The position numbers and the translations under genes are program-made. From the NCBI GenBank assembly GCA_013289765.1, contig JABCZI010000013.1, forward strand, positions 78,397 through 142,396: DNA of 64,000 bases, in the 5' to 3' direction. This document shows, piece by piece, positions 8,471 through 16,008 of the stretch. A model generated the notes under the pieces. The model did not search any database and had not been told where the DNA came from. It saw only the letters and a program-made list of their open reading frames with translations. The DNA is from Acidobacteriota bacterium (GTDB taxonomy: Bacteria > Acidobacteriota > Terriglobia > Terriglobales > Acidobacteriaceae). Numbering within the stretch: the stretch's first letter is position 1; the number at the start of each line of letters is the position of its first letter.

Positions 8471-9397
8471 TCAGATCGGTCCTTGATAGCGGCGCAGCCG
8501 GACCGCTGCGGCGAGAAAAGCCGCGCCAAGTGCCAGCCCGAACCAGAGTTCCGGGCTGCTCAGAAAATTAAACGGGGTGATGTGTGTCATGGGATTCGTG
8601 GGGAAGGTATCCGGCGAGCCAAAGTCGATCGCCGGCGCGGCGCCGATCAATCGAGTCCCTACCAGGGCAGCGAAATGCCAGGTGCGAAACACGATCGCTT
8701 CCAGGCCGCCAATGGCGACAGCCGGTAACGCCGCCCACAACAGGGTCGCGCGGCGCGCCCAGCCGGACACCAGCAGCAGCCAGCAATAGACTGGCAAGGG
8801 CCAGAGCGTGTGGGCGGTGACAATGTGGTAGAGGAGCAAGAGAGACATCCGGAAGAACGACAGCTCCGTCCACAGCGGCAAGACGCTCGAGCCACGCGCC
8901 AACAGTGCGGTGGAACTCAGCAGGAGCATGACGCACTGCGCAGCGACGGCAGTCGCCCAGGCGAGCAGTGGAACGATGACGAGCGGAATACTCGCTTTCG
9001 CGAGCACCGTGGTGAGATCGGAGACCGGCATCGACTTCCAGAAAAGGATGCTGTGGTCGCGGCGCTCGCCGTATAACGCATCCGCGCAGTAAAAGACATT
9101 CACCAGGATGGTGGTTAACATCATCAGACCGGCCAGGATGTCGTACGGCGCTGCGATGGCGTCACGATGATGGAGGTCGATCGACATGCCACGCATACCC
9201 GCTGGGAGATGAATTGTGCTGATCAAAAAGCCGAGGAGAAATACCGCGGCCACAGCCGCAGGGCCGAGATAGATCCAGCGGTTCTCCCACAATTCGCGCC
9301 GCACTGACCAGTAGAACGGACGAGTCACTGATGTTGACGCTGAGGAGGCAGCCGCCGAAGCTAGGGACTCGGCCATAGGGTTCGATTGTGTATTCAT
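8471..9397 (-). CDS. ABC-2 type transporter permease
   Basis: Membrane subunit (308 residues) of an ABC exporter. About six hydrophobic segments are visible, including a first helix at IYLGPAAVAAVFLLGFLIS and a large loop with HDHSILFWKSMPVSD, typical of ABC-2 permeases. Its ATG overlaps the stop of the ATPase gene (ATGA), and AAGGAG lies seven bases upstream. With the ATPase and the GntR repressor it forms a YtrA-type drug or envelope-stress exporter operon; the substrate is unknown. Confidence 0.85.
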   Translation of the reverse strand: MNTQSNPMAESLASAAASSASTSVTRPFYWSVRRELWENRWIYLGPAAVAAVFLLGFLISTIHLPAGMRGMSIDLHHRDAIAAPYDILAGLMMLTTILVNVFYCADALYGERRDHSILFWKSMPVSDLTTVLAKASIPLVIVPLLAWATAVAAQCVMLLLSSTALLARGSSVLPLWTELSFFRMSLLLLYHIVTAHTLWPLPVYCWLLLVSGWARRATLLWAALPAVAIGGLEAIVFRTWHFAALVGTRLIGAAPAIDFGSPDTFPTNPMTHITPFNFLSSPELWFGLALGAAFLAAAVRLRRYQGPI

Positions 9398-10269
9398 TTG
9401 GATACTCCTTGTGGCTGGCTGGCATGATTGCCCATAACGGCAACGAACAAGTCCGCTATGCTGGGTGTGCGCACGTCGCCAAGCGCGGCGAGTTGCTGAC
9501 GGCCGACTTGATCGAATAGCAGAATGCTGCGACCGAACACCTGGCGTTCGTTAACGGGCCTAAGCGCGCGTGCCGCGGCGACCTGCTCGGGACGCACCGT
9601 CACTTCCAGATAGCGCGACTCGAATTCTTCCATGCTGCAAGCAAGCACGATCCGGCCGCGATTGATGAACATGAGATCGGTGAGAACGTTCTGGACGTCT
9701 TCCACCTGATGGGTGGTCACGACGATGGTGCGGCTGCGATCGAAGTAGTCGTTCAGCAGGGAATCGTAAAACTGTTTGCGATACAGGATGTCGAGGCCGA
9801 GAGTGGGCTCATCGAGCACCAATAATTTCGCGTCGATAGCCATGACCAGAGCAAGGTGCAACTGGGTCACCATGCCCTTTGATAGTTCCTTGATCCTGCT
9901 GGAGCGCTGGATGTCGGTCCTGGCCAGAAAACTTTCCGCTTTGGCGCGGTCGAATCGCGGATGCACGCCGGCCACATAGTCAAGTGCCTGCGAAACCCGC
10001 ATCCAGCGCGGGAGAACGGCGACGTCGGCGATGAAGCAGACGTCGCGCATCAGTTGGTCGCGCTCGCTCCAGGGGTCGCGGCCGAGAACTCTCAAGTCTC
10101 CCTGATATTGGGTGAGGCCGAGAATGGCATTAAGCGCCGTGCTCTTGCCAGCGCCATTGGGGCCGATAATCCCGAGGATGCGGCCCTCCTCGACACGCAG
10201 GTCGATCCCGTCGAGTGCGATAGTTGTGCCGAAGGCCTTGCGCAGGCCGCGTGCTTCGATCACTGTCAT
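9394..10269 (-). CDS. ABC transporter ATP-binding protein
   Basis: Cytoplasmic ATPase (291 residues) driving the adjacent permease. Walker A is GPNGAGKST, the signature region LSKGMVTQLHLALVMA, Walker B LLVLDEPTLGLD, and the switch histidine lies in VVTTHQVED. The signature LSKGM is the variant commonly found in ABC-2 exporters of the YtrB/CcmA type. The C-terminal ~70 residues are an accessory domain. The gene overlaps the permease gene by 4 bp and lies 16 bp after the GntR gene. Confidence 0.92.
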   Translation of the reverse strand: MTVIEARGLRKAFGTTIALDGIDLRVEEGRILGIIGPNGAGKSTALNAILGLTQYQGDLRVLGRDPWSERDQLMRDVCFIADVAVLPRWMRVSQALDYVAGVHPRFDRAKAESFLARTDIQRSSRIKELSKGMVTQLHLALVMAIDAKLLVLDEPTLGLDILYRKQFYDSLLNDYFDRSRTIVVTTHQVEDVQNVLTDLMFINRGRIVLACSMEEFESRYLEVTVRPEQVAAARALRPVNERQVFGRSILLFDQVGRQQLAALGDVRTPSIADLFVAVMGNHASQPQGVSK

Positions 10270-10285
10270 TGCTTCGGCTCCTTAT

Positions 10286-10711
10286 CTAGCTTTTCTTCCT
10301 CATTTTTTCTGACGCATTCTTTTCTGTGGCAGTCTTTTCCGCGGCATTCGAGTTCCGGCCGTTGCCAGCTTTCAGAAGTTCTTCCGTTGTGAGGCCGAGG
10401 CGCTGAATGGTTTCGGAGACTCTGGGCCATTCTTCCGCCAGGAACTTTTGGCGTTCGCCTTGCAGTAACAGAGTGCGAACACCGGGATTGATGAACATGC
10501 CGAGACCGCGCCTGCTCTCGACTAATCCGTCGTTGACGAGTTCCTGGTAGCCCTTCAGAACCGTGAGCGGATTGACCCGATACTCGGCGGCCACATTGCG
10601 CACCGAGGGAAGTGGATCGCCTTCCTTGAGCACGCCGTCGAGTATCATCGCGACCACGCGGTCGCGAAGCTGGCGGTAAATCGGCTGACTGTCGTTCCAC
10701 TCACGGTCCAT
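10286..10711 (-). CDS. GntR-family regulator, YtrA subfamily
   Basis: A 141-residue transcriptional repressor. The N-terminal winged helix carries PIYRQLRDRVVAMILDG, GDPLPSVRNVAAEYRVN and TVLKGYQELVNDGLVESRRGLGMF, the GntR signature. The short C-terminal region (~50 residues) is that of the YtrA group, which regulates adjacent ABC transporters. The last ~25 residues are low-complexity Lys/Glu/Ala. A palindromic site over the promoter of the upstream gene at 11438 is the probable operator of the whole operon. Confidence 0.88.
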   Translation of the reverse strand: MDREWNDSQPIYRQLRDRVVAMILDGVLKEGDPLPSVRNVAAEYRVNPLTVLKGYQELVNDGLVESRRGLGMFINPGVRTLLLQGERQKFLAEEWPRVSETIQRLGLTTEELLKAGNGRNSNAAEKTATEKNASEKMRKKS

Positions 10712-10748
10712 GATGTTTTCCAGTTATCCTCAAAAGCTACGCGTCCGG

Positions 10749-11312
10749 TCAGTTCTTCCGGGTCAGGTCGAAGTGCGCGTGGATTGGCTTGTCATTCATC
10801 ATAAAAGTCCAATCCTCGAGGTGGTGGTTGGCGTCGATGATTGTAAACACCGAATGGTGCATGTGCATCTCCGTACTCCCACTGATGTCTTTGAGCTCGA
10901 ACTCGACTTTCTTGCTGTCCGACGACATCTTCCCGGTCATTCGCGGCCGGTTTCCCGCGTCGCAATAGTGAATCAGCGTGAGTTGGTCTCCGTCCACGTA
11001 AAACATTGTGACCGGATGGTCATACTTGGTCGCATCCAATGGCGTTCCCGCTTCCTGGAATTCGTGGACGAGGACGTTTCCGCGCGAGGTGACGCGCATC
11101 GAGAGATGCATTGGCTTGCCGCCTGACATCTCCGGCATTTCCGGGACGGTGACGGGGCCTTCCCACTCTCCCGCCAGGCCTTTCACGGTTGCGAAGGACT
11201 TCTGCGCCTCGGAGGGCACAGGATCTGCGGGGGACTTTTGCGCGTCAGACTGCGCGAAAGCAGTGGTTGCGAGCAGGACAGATAGAACAGAAAGTGCGAT
11301 GCGTGGTTTCAT
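10749..11312 (-). CDS. secreted DUF1579-like lipocalin-fold protein
   Basis: A 187-residue exported protein. Residues 1-20 are a signal peptide (MKPRIALSVLSVLLATTAFA). The remainder (LAGEWEGPV, MRVTSRGNVLVHEF, YDHPVTMFYVDGDQLTLIHYC, DSKKVEFELKDIS) resembles beta-barrel DUF1579-type domains; a ligand is not known. AAGGAG lies eight bases upstream of the ATG. It is first in the operon, 37 bp ahead of gntR, and the promoter-operator region lies 126 bp upstream. Confidence 0.7.
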   Translation of the reverse strand: MKPRIALSVLSVLLATTAFAQSDAQKSPADPVPSEAQKSFATVKGLAGEWEGPVTVPEMPEMSGGKPMHLSMRVTSRGNVLVHEFQEAGTPLDATKYDHPVTMFYVDGDQLTLIHYCDAGNRPRMTGKMSSDSKKVEFELKDISGSTEMHMHHSVFTIIDANHHLEDWTFMMNDKPIHAHFDLTRKN

Positions 11313-11437
11313 TTGGTGATCTCCTTTTCTTTTTACTTCTTGATTTGTCTTGATCAGTGCTTGCGGAAGTCTGTTAATGCTGGCCTTCTTATCGAGGACC
11401 AAGCGGCTGTCGCAGGTCAATTGGGTCGCCATGCAAT

Positions 11438-11469
11438 AGTGTTATACATAACTACAACACTAAATGCAA
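11438..11469 (-). promoter_or_regulatory. sigma-70-like promoter overlapped by palindromic operator
   Basis: On the minus strand TTGCAT (-35) is followed by a 17-base spacer and TATAAC (-10). A 24-bp near-palindrome at 11438-11461, with arms AGTGTTRTA, covers the spacer and the -10 box. It lies upstream of the first gene of the GntR/ABC operon, so binding of the GntR protein would block the promoter (inference). Confidence 0.6.
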
Positions 11470-11517
11470 GAGATTTATTTTTCACCTCTGGTCCATTATC
11501 GAGACTTGGCGCAAACT

Positions 11518-11535
11518 ACTAGTTGACAAACTAGT
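11518..11535. promoter_or_regulatory. inverted repeat upstream of toxin-antitoxin module 1
   Basis: ACTAGTT-GACA-AACTAGT, perfect 7-bp arms, ending 20 bp before the antitoxin start codon. This is the expected place for the autoregulatory operator of a Phd/YefM antitoxin. Confidence 0.6.
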
Positions 11536-11555
11536 CTACTCAAGGTCACAATTTG

Positions 11556-11801
11556 ATGATGGAGAGCGTGGGCGCATTCGACGCGAAGACTCATCTTAAC
11601 GAGCTGTTGCAGAGAGCTTCCAAGGGGGAGACGATTCGGATTACGCGGCGCGGCGTTCCGGTCGCCAAGTTAGTTCCTCCGGACGACGGTAAGAAGGACG
11701 ACGCACGCAATCTGGTCGAAGCCATCCGGCAATTGAGAAAAGGGACGACTTTGGGCAACGTTACGATACGCGAGCTAATCGATGACGGTCGCCGGTACTA
11801 G
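11556..11801 (+). CDS. Phd/YefM-family antitoxin
   Basis: An 81-residue antitoxin that neutralises the adjacent PIN RNase and represses its own promoter. The N-terminal Phd/YefM fold is visible as VGAFDAKTHLNELLQRASKGETIRITRR followed by GVPVAKLVPP; the C-terminal tail is the toxin-binding part. Two ATGs occur in tandem and a TTG precedes them; the first ATG is used, with a weak AAGG 11 bases upstream. Its end overlaps the toxin gene by 20 bp, as is usual for such pairs. Confidence 0.88.
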   Translation: MMESVGAFDAKTHLNELLQRASKGETIRITRRGVPVAKLVPPDDGKKDDARNLVEAIRQLRKGTTLGNVTIRELIDDGRRY

Positions 11802-12216
11802 GCGGTTCGTACTGGACGCGTCCGTGGCCGTGGCCTGGTGTTTTGATGACGAAGCCACGGAGCTCACAGAAGGCGTGCTCGACCTAATCTCTGGTGGAGC
11901 GGAAGCTCTGGTTCCCTCCATTTGGCCGCTGGAACTTGCGAATGCGTTGCTGGTTGCGGAGCGCCGTAAACGCATCGCCCTGGCCAAGGTCACGGGCCTT
12001 CTTCTTAGAATTGCAGGGCTGCCCATCGCCGTGATGCAAAGCGACACCAGACAGGCGTTTGAGCAGATTATGCCCCTGGCGCGCCACCAGGGATTGTCGC
12101 AGTACGACGCAGCCTATCTGGAGTTGGCAGTGCGCGAGGGATTGGCACTGGCGACGATGGATGAGGAACTCAGGAGGGCGGCGCTGGCGACGGGAGTGGA
12201 ATTGCTGTCAGTGTAA
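11782..12216 (+). CDS. vapC: PIN-domain RNase toxin (VapC-like)
   Basis: A 144-residue ribonuclease toxin. The first acidic residue is in FVLDASVAVAWCF, the second is the Glu in WPLELANALLVAE, and the third and fourth are in QYDAAYLELAV and LATMDEELRRAA, giving the PIN metal site. It starts inside the 3' end of its antitoxin gene. Likely target is RNA or tRNA; it is inactive while bound to the antitoxin. Confidence 0.9.
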   Translation: MTVAGTRRFVLDASVAVAWCFDDEATELTEGVLDLISGGAEALVPSIWPLELANALLVAERRKRIALAKVTGLLLRIAGLPIAVMQSDTRQAFEQIMPLARHQGLSQYDAAYLELAVREGLALATMDEELRRAALATGVELLSV

Positions 12217-12224
12217 TGCCTTGG

Positions 12225-12253
12225 TAAGGAGTTGTATAATAAAGTAAGGAGTT
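12225..12253 (+). promoter_or_regulatory. promoter and direct repeats of toxin-antitoxin module 2
   Basis: Two copies of TAAGGAGTT lie 20 bp apart (12225 and 12245) with TATAAT between them at 12235. The second copy also supplies the ribosome site (AAGGAG) of the AbrB-type antitoxin. The repeats may be binding sites of that antitoxin. Confidence 0.5.
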
Positions 12254-12260
12254 TGTACAA

Positions 12261-12500
12261 ATGCAGAAACAAGCGCGAATTACCAGCAAAGGACAGATCA
12301 CTGTGCCGCATGAGATTCGCAGGTTGCTAGGCGTGAAACCGGGGGACGGACTCGTCTTTGAAAGCGACGGCACGCGGACTGAAGTCCGGCCGGTTAGGAG
12401 CAGCAGTCCATTCGAGAAGTACCGTGGGATCGGCAGCGGAAGTATAGGCTCCGGCCGGAAAGCCGTCGTAAAGGCGATCCGGGAACTGCGCGGGCGCTGA
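12261..12500 (+). CDS. vapB: AbrB/SpoVT-type antitoxin (VapB-like)
   Basis: A 79-residue swapped-hairpin DNA-binding antitoxin. The AbrB signature is clear: ARITSKGQITVPHEIRRLL then GVKPGDGLVFESDG. The C-terminal tail should bind the PIN toxin encoded 24 bp downstream. AAGGAG lies nine bases upstream of the ATG. It begins 44 bp after the first module's toxin gene, so the two modules lie in tandem. Confidence 0.88.
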   Translation: MQKQARITSKGQITVPHEIRRLLGVKPGDGLVFESDGTRTEVRPVRSSSPFEKYRGIGSGSIGSGRKAVVKAIRELRGR

Positions 12501-12524
12501 AGCAAGGCGAGAGACGAGAGTCTG

Positions 12525-12947
12525 ATGACCACCGTCATCGATAGCAACGTGATCGCCGCGCTTTGGAATCCCGACGACGCTCTCAATGCAGCTGCGCGGT
12601 CGGCTTTGGACGCTGCCCTCACCCGAGGGCGACTGATCGTCGCATCTCCCGTTTATGCCGAGTTGATGGCCTTTGCCAGGCGTACGGAGTCTTTCCTCGA
12701 CCATTTCTTTGAGGAAACCGGCATCGCAATCGAATGGCAAATGGAGGAGCGGGTTTGGCGCGCGGCAGGGCAAGCTTTTCAGAGCTACGCGGGACGGCGG
12801 CGCAGACAGCGCGACCCGGGACCGCGCCGAATTCTCGCGGACTTCTTGATTGGGGCGTATGCCGCCAGACACAATTATCCGTTGCTTACGCTGGATGAAG
12901 GAATTTACCGGGCAGCTTTTCCAGAATTGAAAATACTGAGTGCTTAG
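12525..12947 (+). CDS. vapC: PIN-domain RNase toxin (second module)
   Basis: A 140-residue PIN nuclease. Acidic metal ligands are in TVIDSNVIAALWN, the Glu of SPVYAELMAFA, RRILADFLIGAYAA and LLTLDEGIYRAAFPEL. It pairs with the AbrB-type antitoxin just upstream. Its sequence differs from the first toxin, so the two modules are not a recent duplication. Confidence 0.88.
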   Translation: MTTVIDSNVIAALWNPDDALNAAARSALDAALTRGRLIVASPVYAELMAFARRTESFLDHFFEETGIAIEWQMEERVWRAAGQAFQSYAGRRRRQRDPGPRRILADFLIGAYAARHNYPLLTLDEGIYRAAFPELKILSA

Positions 12948-13012
12948 CTTGACCGTAACTGTGGAACTGGAATCTCCGGCAGCTAGTCTGGCTTTGGCCG
13001 CAGTGAGTGCTG

Positions 13013-13029
13013 GCGGAGCTTCGCTCCGC
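13013..13029. terminator. GC hairpin between convergent genes
   Basis: GCGGAGC-TTC-GCTCCGC, a perfect 7-bp stem between the PIN toxin gene and the convergent phosphatidyltransferase gene. There is no T-run, so termination is only a guess. Confidence 0.35.
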
Positions 13030-13097
13030 TGGACGCGGGGCGGCTGTTCCCTACATGGGCATCTATTGTCCCTGCTATTTCTTGTTCTTCAGCCGGT

Positions 13098-13739
13098 CTA
13101 CGCGGCTTGGCCGGCTTTGGCGGGGAGGGGCGGGTCTTGGGTGCGGGTCCAGGTATAGCGCATGCGGTGGATTACGGTGATCGTCGAGAGCACGGCGATG
13201 ATCCAGAGGACGGGGGCCATGCGGTTGAAGAGCGCTCCGATGATGACGAGGACGAGGCGCTCCGGCCGTTCCATGAAACCGACGCGACAGGATCCGATGA
13301 GCGACTCGGCGCGGGCGCGGGTGTAGCTGACCATGATGGCGCTGACCATAACGAAGGCGGTGAGCACGACGTAGAAGAACCGGTCGCCGCGGGCGTAGAA
13401 GACAAGGAGTCCGAGGAACTGCGAGGCGTCACTGTAGCGATCGACCACTGAGTCGAAGAATGCGCCGAAGCGGGTGACGCGGTTGGTGGCGCGGGCGACT
13501 TGTCCGTCGACCAGGTCGAAGAATCCGGAGAAGATAATGACCAGTCCGGCGTAGAAAAACATGCGGCGCTGGGTGAGCGCGTTGGCCGAGCCGAAAAGAA
13601 TTGCGGCCCAGGTATTGACTACCAATCCCATGAAGGTGAGCACGTTGGGATTGATGCGTGAGAGGGCGAGCCACCGGACGATGGTATCGAGGAGGACTCC
13701 GCAGGCGCGGCCGAAGGCGCTGGTCCAGCTGCGATTCAC
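13098..13739 (-). CDS. CDP-alcohol phosphatidyltransferase
   Basis: Membrane enzyme of phospholipid synthesis, joining a CDP-diacylglycerol-type donor to an alcohol. The 213 residues carry the diagnostic motif D-G-x2-A-R-x8-G-x3-D-x3-D (DGQVARATNRVTRFGAFFDSVVD), and hydrophobic helices flank it. The acceptor alcohol (glycerol phosphate, inositol phosphate or other) cannot be told from the motif. It starts with GTG whose first base is the last base of the greA stop codon, so the two are translationally coupled. Confidence 0.88.
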   Translation of the reverse strand: MNRSWTSAFGRACGVLLDTIVRWLALSRINPNVLTFMGLVVNTWAAILFGSANALTQRRMFFYAGLVIIFSGFFDLVDGQVARATNRVTRFGAFFDSVVDRYSDASQFLGLLVFYARGDRFFYVVLTAFVMVSAIMVSYTRARAESLIGSCRVGFMERPERLVLVIIGALFNRMAPVLWIIAVLSTITVIHRMRYTWTRTQDPPLPAKAGQAA

Positions 13740-14236
13740 TAGGCTTTTTCCTTCTTGAGCGCGGACTCTTCCTCGTCGTGCACGGTCGTGAGGGCGAGGA
13801 TTTCCAGCTCGCGCTTGCCGCTGGGAGTGATCACGGTAGCTTCGTCGCCAACTTTTTTGTTCAGCAGCGCTTTGCCGATGGGGGACGTGGTCGAAATCTT
13901 CCCGCCGGCGACGTCGGATTCTTCGCTGGTGACCAGTTTGTATTCGATCTCTTCATTCTTCGAGCTGTCGTAGACCTTGACTGTGGAACCGAGCCCCACT
14001 TTGTCGTGGGGGATGTTGTTCATGTTGGTCAGCGACAGGTCGGCGAGGCGCTTGCCGAGCTGGCGAAAGCGCGCTTTGACGAACTCCTGGCGCTGCTTGG
14101 CCATGTGATACTCGGCGTTCTCGCTAAGGTCGCCGAGAGCGGCGGCCCGCTTGATCTCTTTCGGCAGCTCGTGGACCAGTTCGTGCTCGAGCGCGTCGAC
14201 TTCTTCCTGCAGTTTCTTTTTGAGTTGGTCAGTCAT
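13739..14236 (-). CDS. greA: transcription elongation factor GreA
   Basis: Stimulates transcript cleavage by backtracked RNA polymerase. The 165 residues show the N-terminal coiled coil with the loop LGDLSENAEYHMAKQRQ, containing the acidic tip residues, and the C-terminal FKBP-like domain with SPIGKALLNKKVGDEATV. Length is normal. It is followed without a gap by the phosphatidyltransferase gene and lies 88 bp downstream of carD. Confidence 0.96.
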   Translation of the reverse strand: MTDQLKKKLQEEVDALEHELVHELPKEIKRAAALGDLSENAEYHMAKQRQEFVKARFRQLGKRLADLSLTNMNNIPHDKVGLGSTVKVYDSSKNEEIEYKLVTSEESDVAGGKISTTSPIGKALLNKKVGDEATVITPSGKRELEILALTTVHDEEESALKKEKA

Positions 14237-14324
14237 TTTCGATCAGGCATTTCTAATCAGGCGTGCAATTACGCTCCTCAGATTATAAACCTGTTGCGGG
14301 TTGTCCCTACATTATGGGGCTGGA

Positions 14325-14861
14325 TTACGCCTGGAATTCGGAGGCTTCGGGAAAGCGAAGGTTGCATTTGGCGAGGGCCAGGGTGAGGAGTTCCTCGATT
14401 TTTGTCTCTTCGCAACTGCGGGACATGGCGAGTTCGCTGACCAGGAGGTAGCGGGCGCGTTCGAGCATCTTCTTTTCGCGAAAGGAAAGAGGCTTGGCCT
14501 GGTGAAGGGCGATCAGGCTCTTGAGGACTCCGGCGACTTCGAATAAAGAGCCGGTGCGCATGCGGTCGGAATTTTCCTTGAAGCGGTCTTTCCAGTCGGA
14601 CGTGCCGAGGTCGTCTGTGACGGCCAGGAAATCAAGAATCTTCTGGACTTCGCCGTTACGGACCACGCGGCGGATGCCCACACTTCCTACATTGTTGCAG
14701 GGAACCATTACCTTGAGGCTGCTGGCCTTGATGTTTAGAAGATAGAACTTTTCGATGGTCGCCCCGATGGATCGGCTACTGATCTGTTCGATGATCCCTA
14801 CGCCGTGGTTAGGGTAGACGACCTTATCGCCGATGTGGAAGTTCAGGTCAGCAGTACTCAT
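14325..14861 (-). CDS. carD: CarD-family transcriptional regulator
   Basis: Binds RNA polymerase and stabilises open promoters. The 178 residues start with the RNAP-interacting Tudor-like domain (FHIGDKVVYPNHGVGIIEQI, VMVPCNNVGSVGIRRVV) and continue with a helical DNA-binding domain (SDWKDRFKENSDRMRTGSLFEVAGVLKSL shortened here to its helices). The ATG of MSTADLNFHI is preferred to one 16 codons upstream, which would add a Pro-rich stretch not seen in the family. Confidence 0.92.
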   Translation of the reverse strand: MSTADLNFHIGDKVVYPNHGVGIIEQISSRSIGATIEKFYLLNIKASSLKVMVPCNNVGSVGIRRVVRNGEVQKILDFLAVTDDLGTSDWKDRFKENSDRMRTGSLFEVAGVLKSLIALHQAKPLSFREKKMLERARYLLVSELAMSRSCEETKIEELLTLALAKCNLRFPEASEFQA

Positions 14862-15029
14862 AAAAAGGCACCCGGTCGGCGGAGGGTCTAGTGGGGAAAC
14901 GCCTTTCACTACTTCACTACTATAAACAGATTATCCCGAAATGGGCCGAAAAGCAAGGATTGGGGCTGCGTCTCGACCAGTTCCGCGGGGGTGTAGGGCA
15001 TTGAGGCAGCAGCGCCTTATAATCGCGGC

Positions 15030-15509
15030 GTGAGCATGGCACAGCAGAAATCCGGAGCCTCCGGACGAATCCTGGGGCTGGATGTCGGCGCCAGAAGGAT
15101 TGGGATCGCGGTATCAGATCCGCTGGGGATCACGGCGCAGGGGCTGGAAACCCTGCAGCGGCGCAATAAGCGGACAGACTTGGCGGCGCTGGAGCAAGTG
15201 ATTCGTGAATATGCAGTACGCGAGATTGTGATCGGCTTGCCGTTGCGAATGAGCGGGGCGGAGGGAACGCAGTCGGGCAAGATGCAACTTTTCGCGGAAG
15301 ATTTGCGGAAGCGGTTCCGGCTGCCGGTCCACCTGTGGGATGAGCGGCTGACCTCGGCCGAAGCGAACCGGTTGCTGCGGCAGACGGAAATCTCGATTGA
15401 AAAGCGGGCGAAGGCCGTGGATCGCATGGCTGCGGTTTTGATTCTGCAGGGATGGATGGAGGCGAAGCGGAATTCGGCTTCCGGTCTCCGGCTTCCGGTT
15501 CTCGATTAA
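15030..15509 (+). CDS. ruvX: Holliday junction resolvase-like RuvX/YqgF
   Basis: Putative pre-16S rRNA nuclease or Holliday junction resolvase with an RNase H-like fold. Seen: ILGLDVGARRIGIAVSDP, REIVIGLPLRMSGAEGTQS, LPVHLWDERLTSAEANRLL and DRMAAVLILQGWM, with the three acidic residues in place. TATAAT at 15018 ends six bases before the GTG, so the transcript may be leaderless; an ATG two codons later is the alternative start. The 3' end overlaps a convergent gene by 4 bp. Confidence 0.93.
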   Translation: MSMAQQKSGASGRILGLDVGARRIGIAVSDPLGITAQGLETLQRRNKRTDLAALEQVIREYAVREIVIGLPLRMSGAEGTQSGKMQLFAEDLRKRFRLPVHLWDERLTSAEANRLLRQTEISIEKRAKAVDRMAAVLILQGWMEAKRNSASGLRLPVLD

Positions 15510-15874
15510 GCTGCTACATTGGGACGGATCGACCGCAGGAGCCCGTTTAGGAGTTGACCGACTCGTACCGTCTTCTGGCGAATGGCGTCCATTTGAGCGA
15601 CATCGATGTAGCCCAGACGGCGGGCGAGAGTGATCTGGGTTTCGATCTCAAACAACGATCCTCGAGAGTGGCAAAGGAACTGCGCGAGCTCCTTCTGGGT
15701 TGATCGGCCTTTGCCTTCCGCAATATTGCTCGGGACGGAAACCGCCGCTCTTCGCAACTGGACCGTCAGCCCGTACGTCTCTTCTTTCGGGAAAGTCTTT
15801 GTGATCCGGTAGATATCCTCCGCAAGATCCATGGCTGCCTGCCAGACTTGCAAGTCACTGTACGTTCCGCCCAT
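15506..15874 (-). CDS. four-helix-bundle protein (23S rRNA IVP family)
   Basis: A 122-residue helical protein with the family pattern YSDLQVWQAAMDLAEDIYR, TVQLRRAAVSVPSNIAEGKG and SLFEIETQITLARRLGYI. The family occurs in rRNA intervening sequences and as the Avd accessory protein of diversity-generating retroelements; isolated chromosomal copies like this one have no known role. No reverse transcriptase or rRNA is nearby. It sits convergent to ruvX and upstream of mltG's 3' end. Confidence 0.88.
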   Translation of the reverse strand: MGGTYSDLQVWQAAMDLAEDIYRITKTFPKEETYGLTVQLRRAAVSVPSNIAEGKGRSTQKELAQFLCHSRGSLFEIETQITLARRLGYIDVAQMDAIRQKTVRVGQLLNGLLRSIRPNVAA

Positions 15875-16008
15875 AGAGATTTTCCCTGAACGAGACTACG
15901 CACACTCGAACCGCAGGCAAAGTGATGTGTGTCACATCGCTTCTTTTTTCTAAGATGCGCAGACCAATCTGGGAACCGAAGCCCGAGAGCCGGCCGCCGG
16001 AAGCCGAT

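Noticed and set aside
15506..15874. Diversity-generating retroelement
   Set aside because: Only an Avd-like protein is present; no reverse transcriptase, template repeat or variable repeat is seen.
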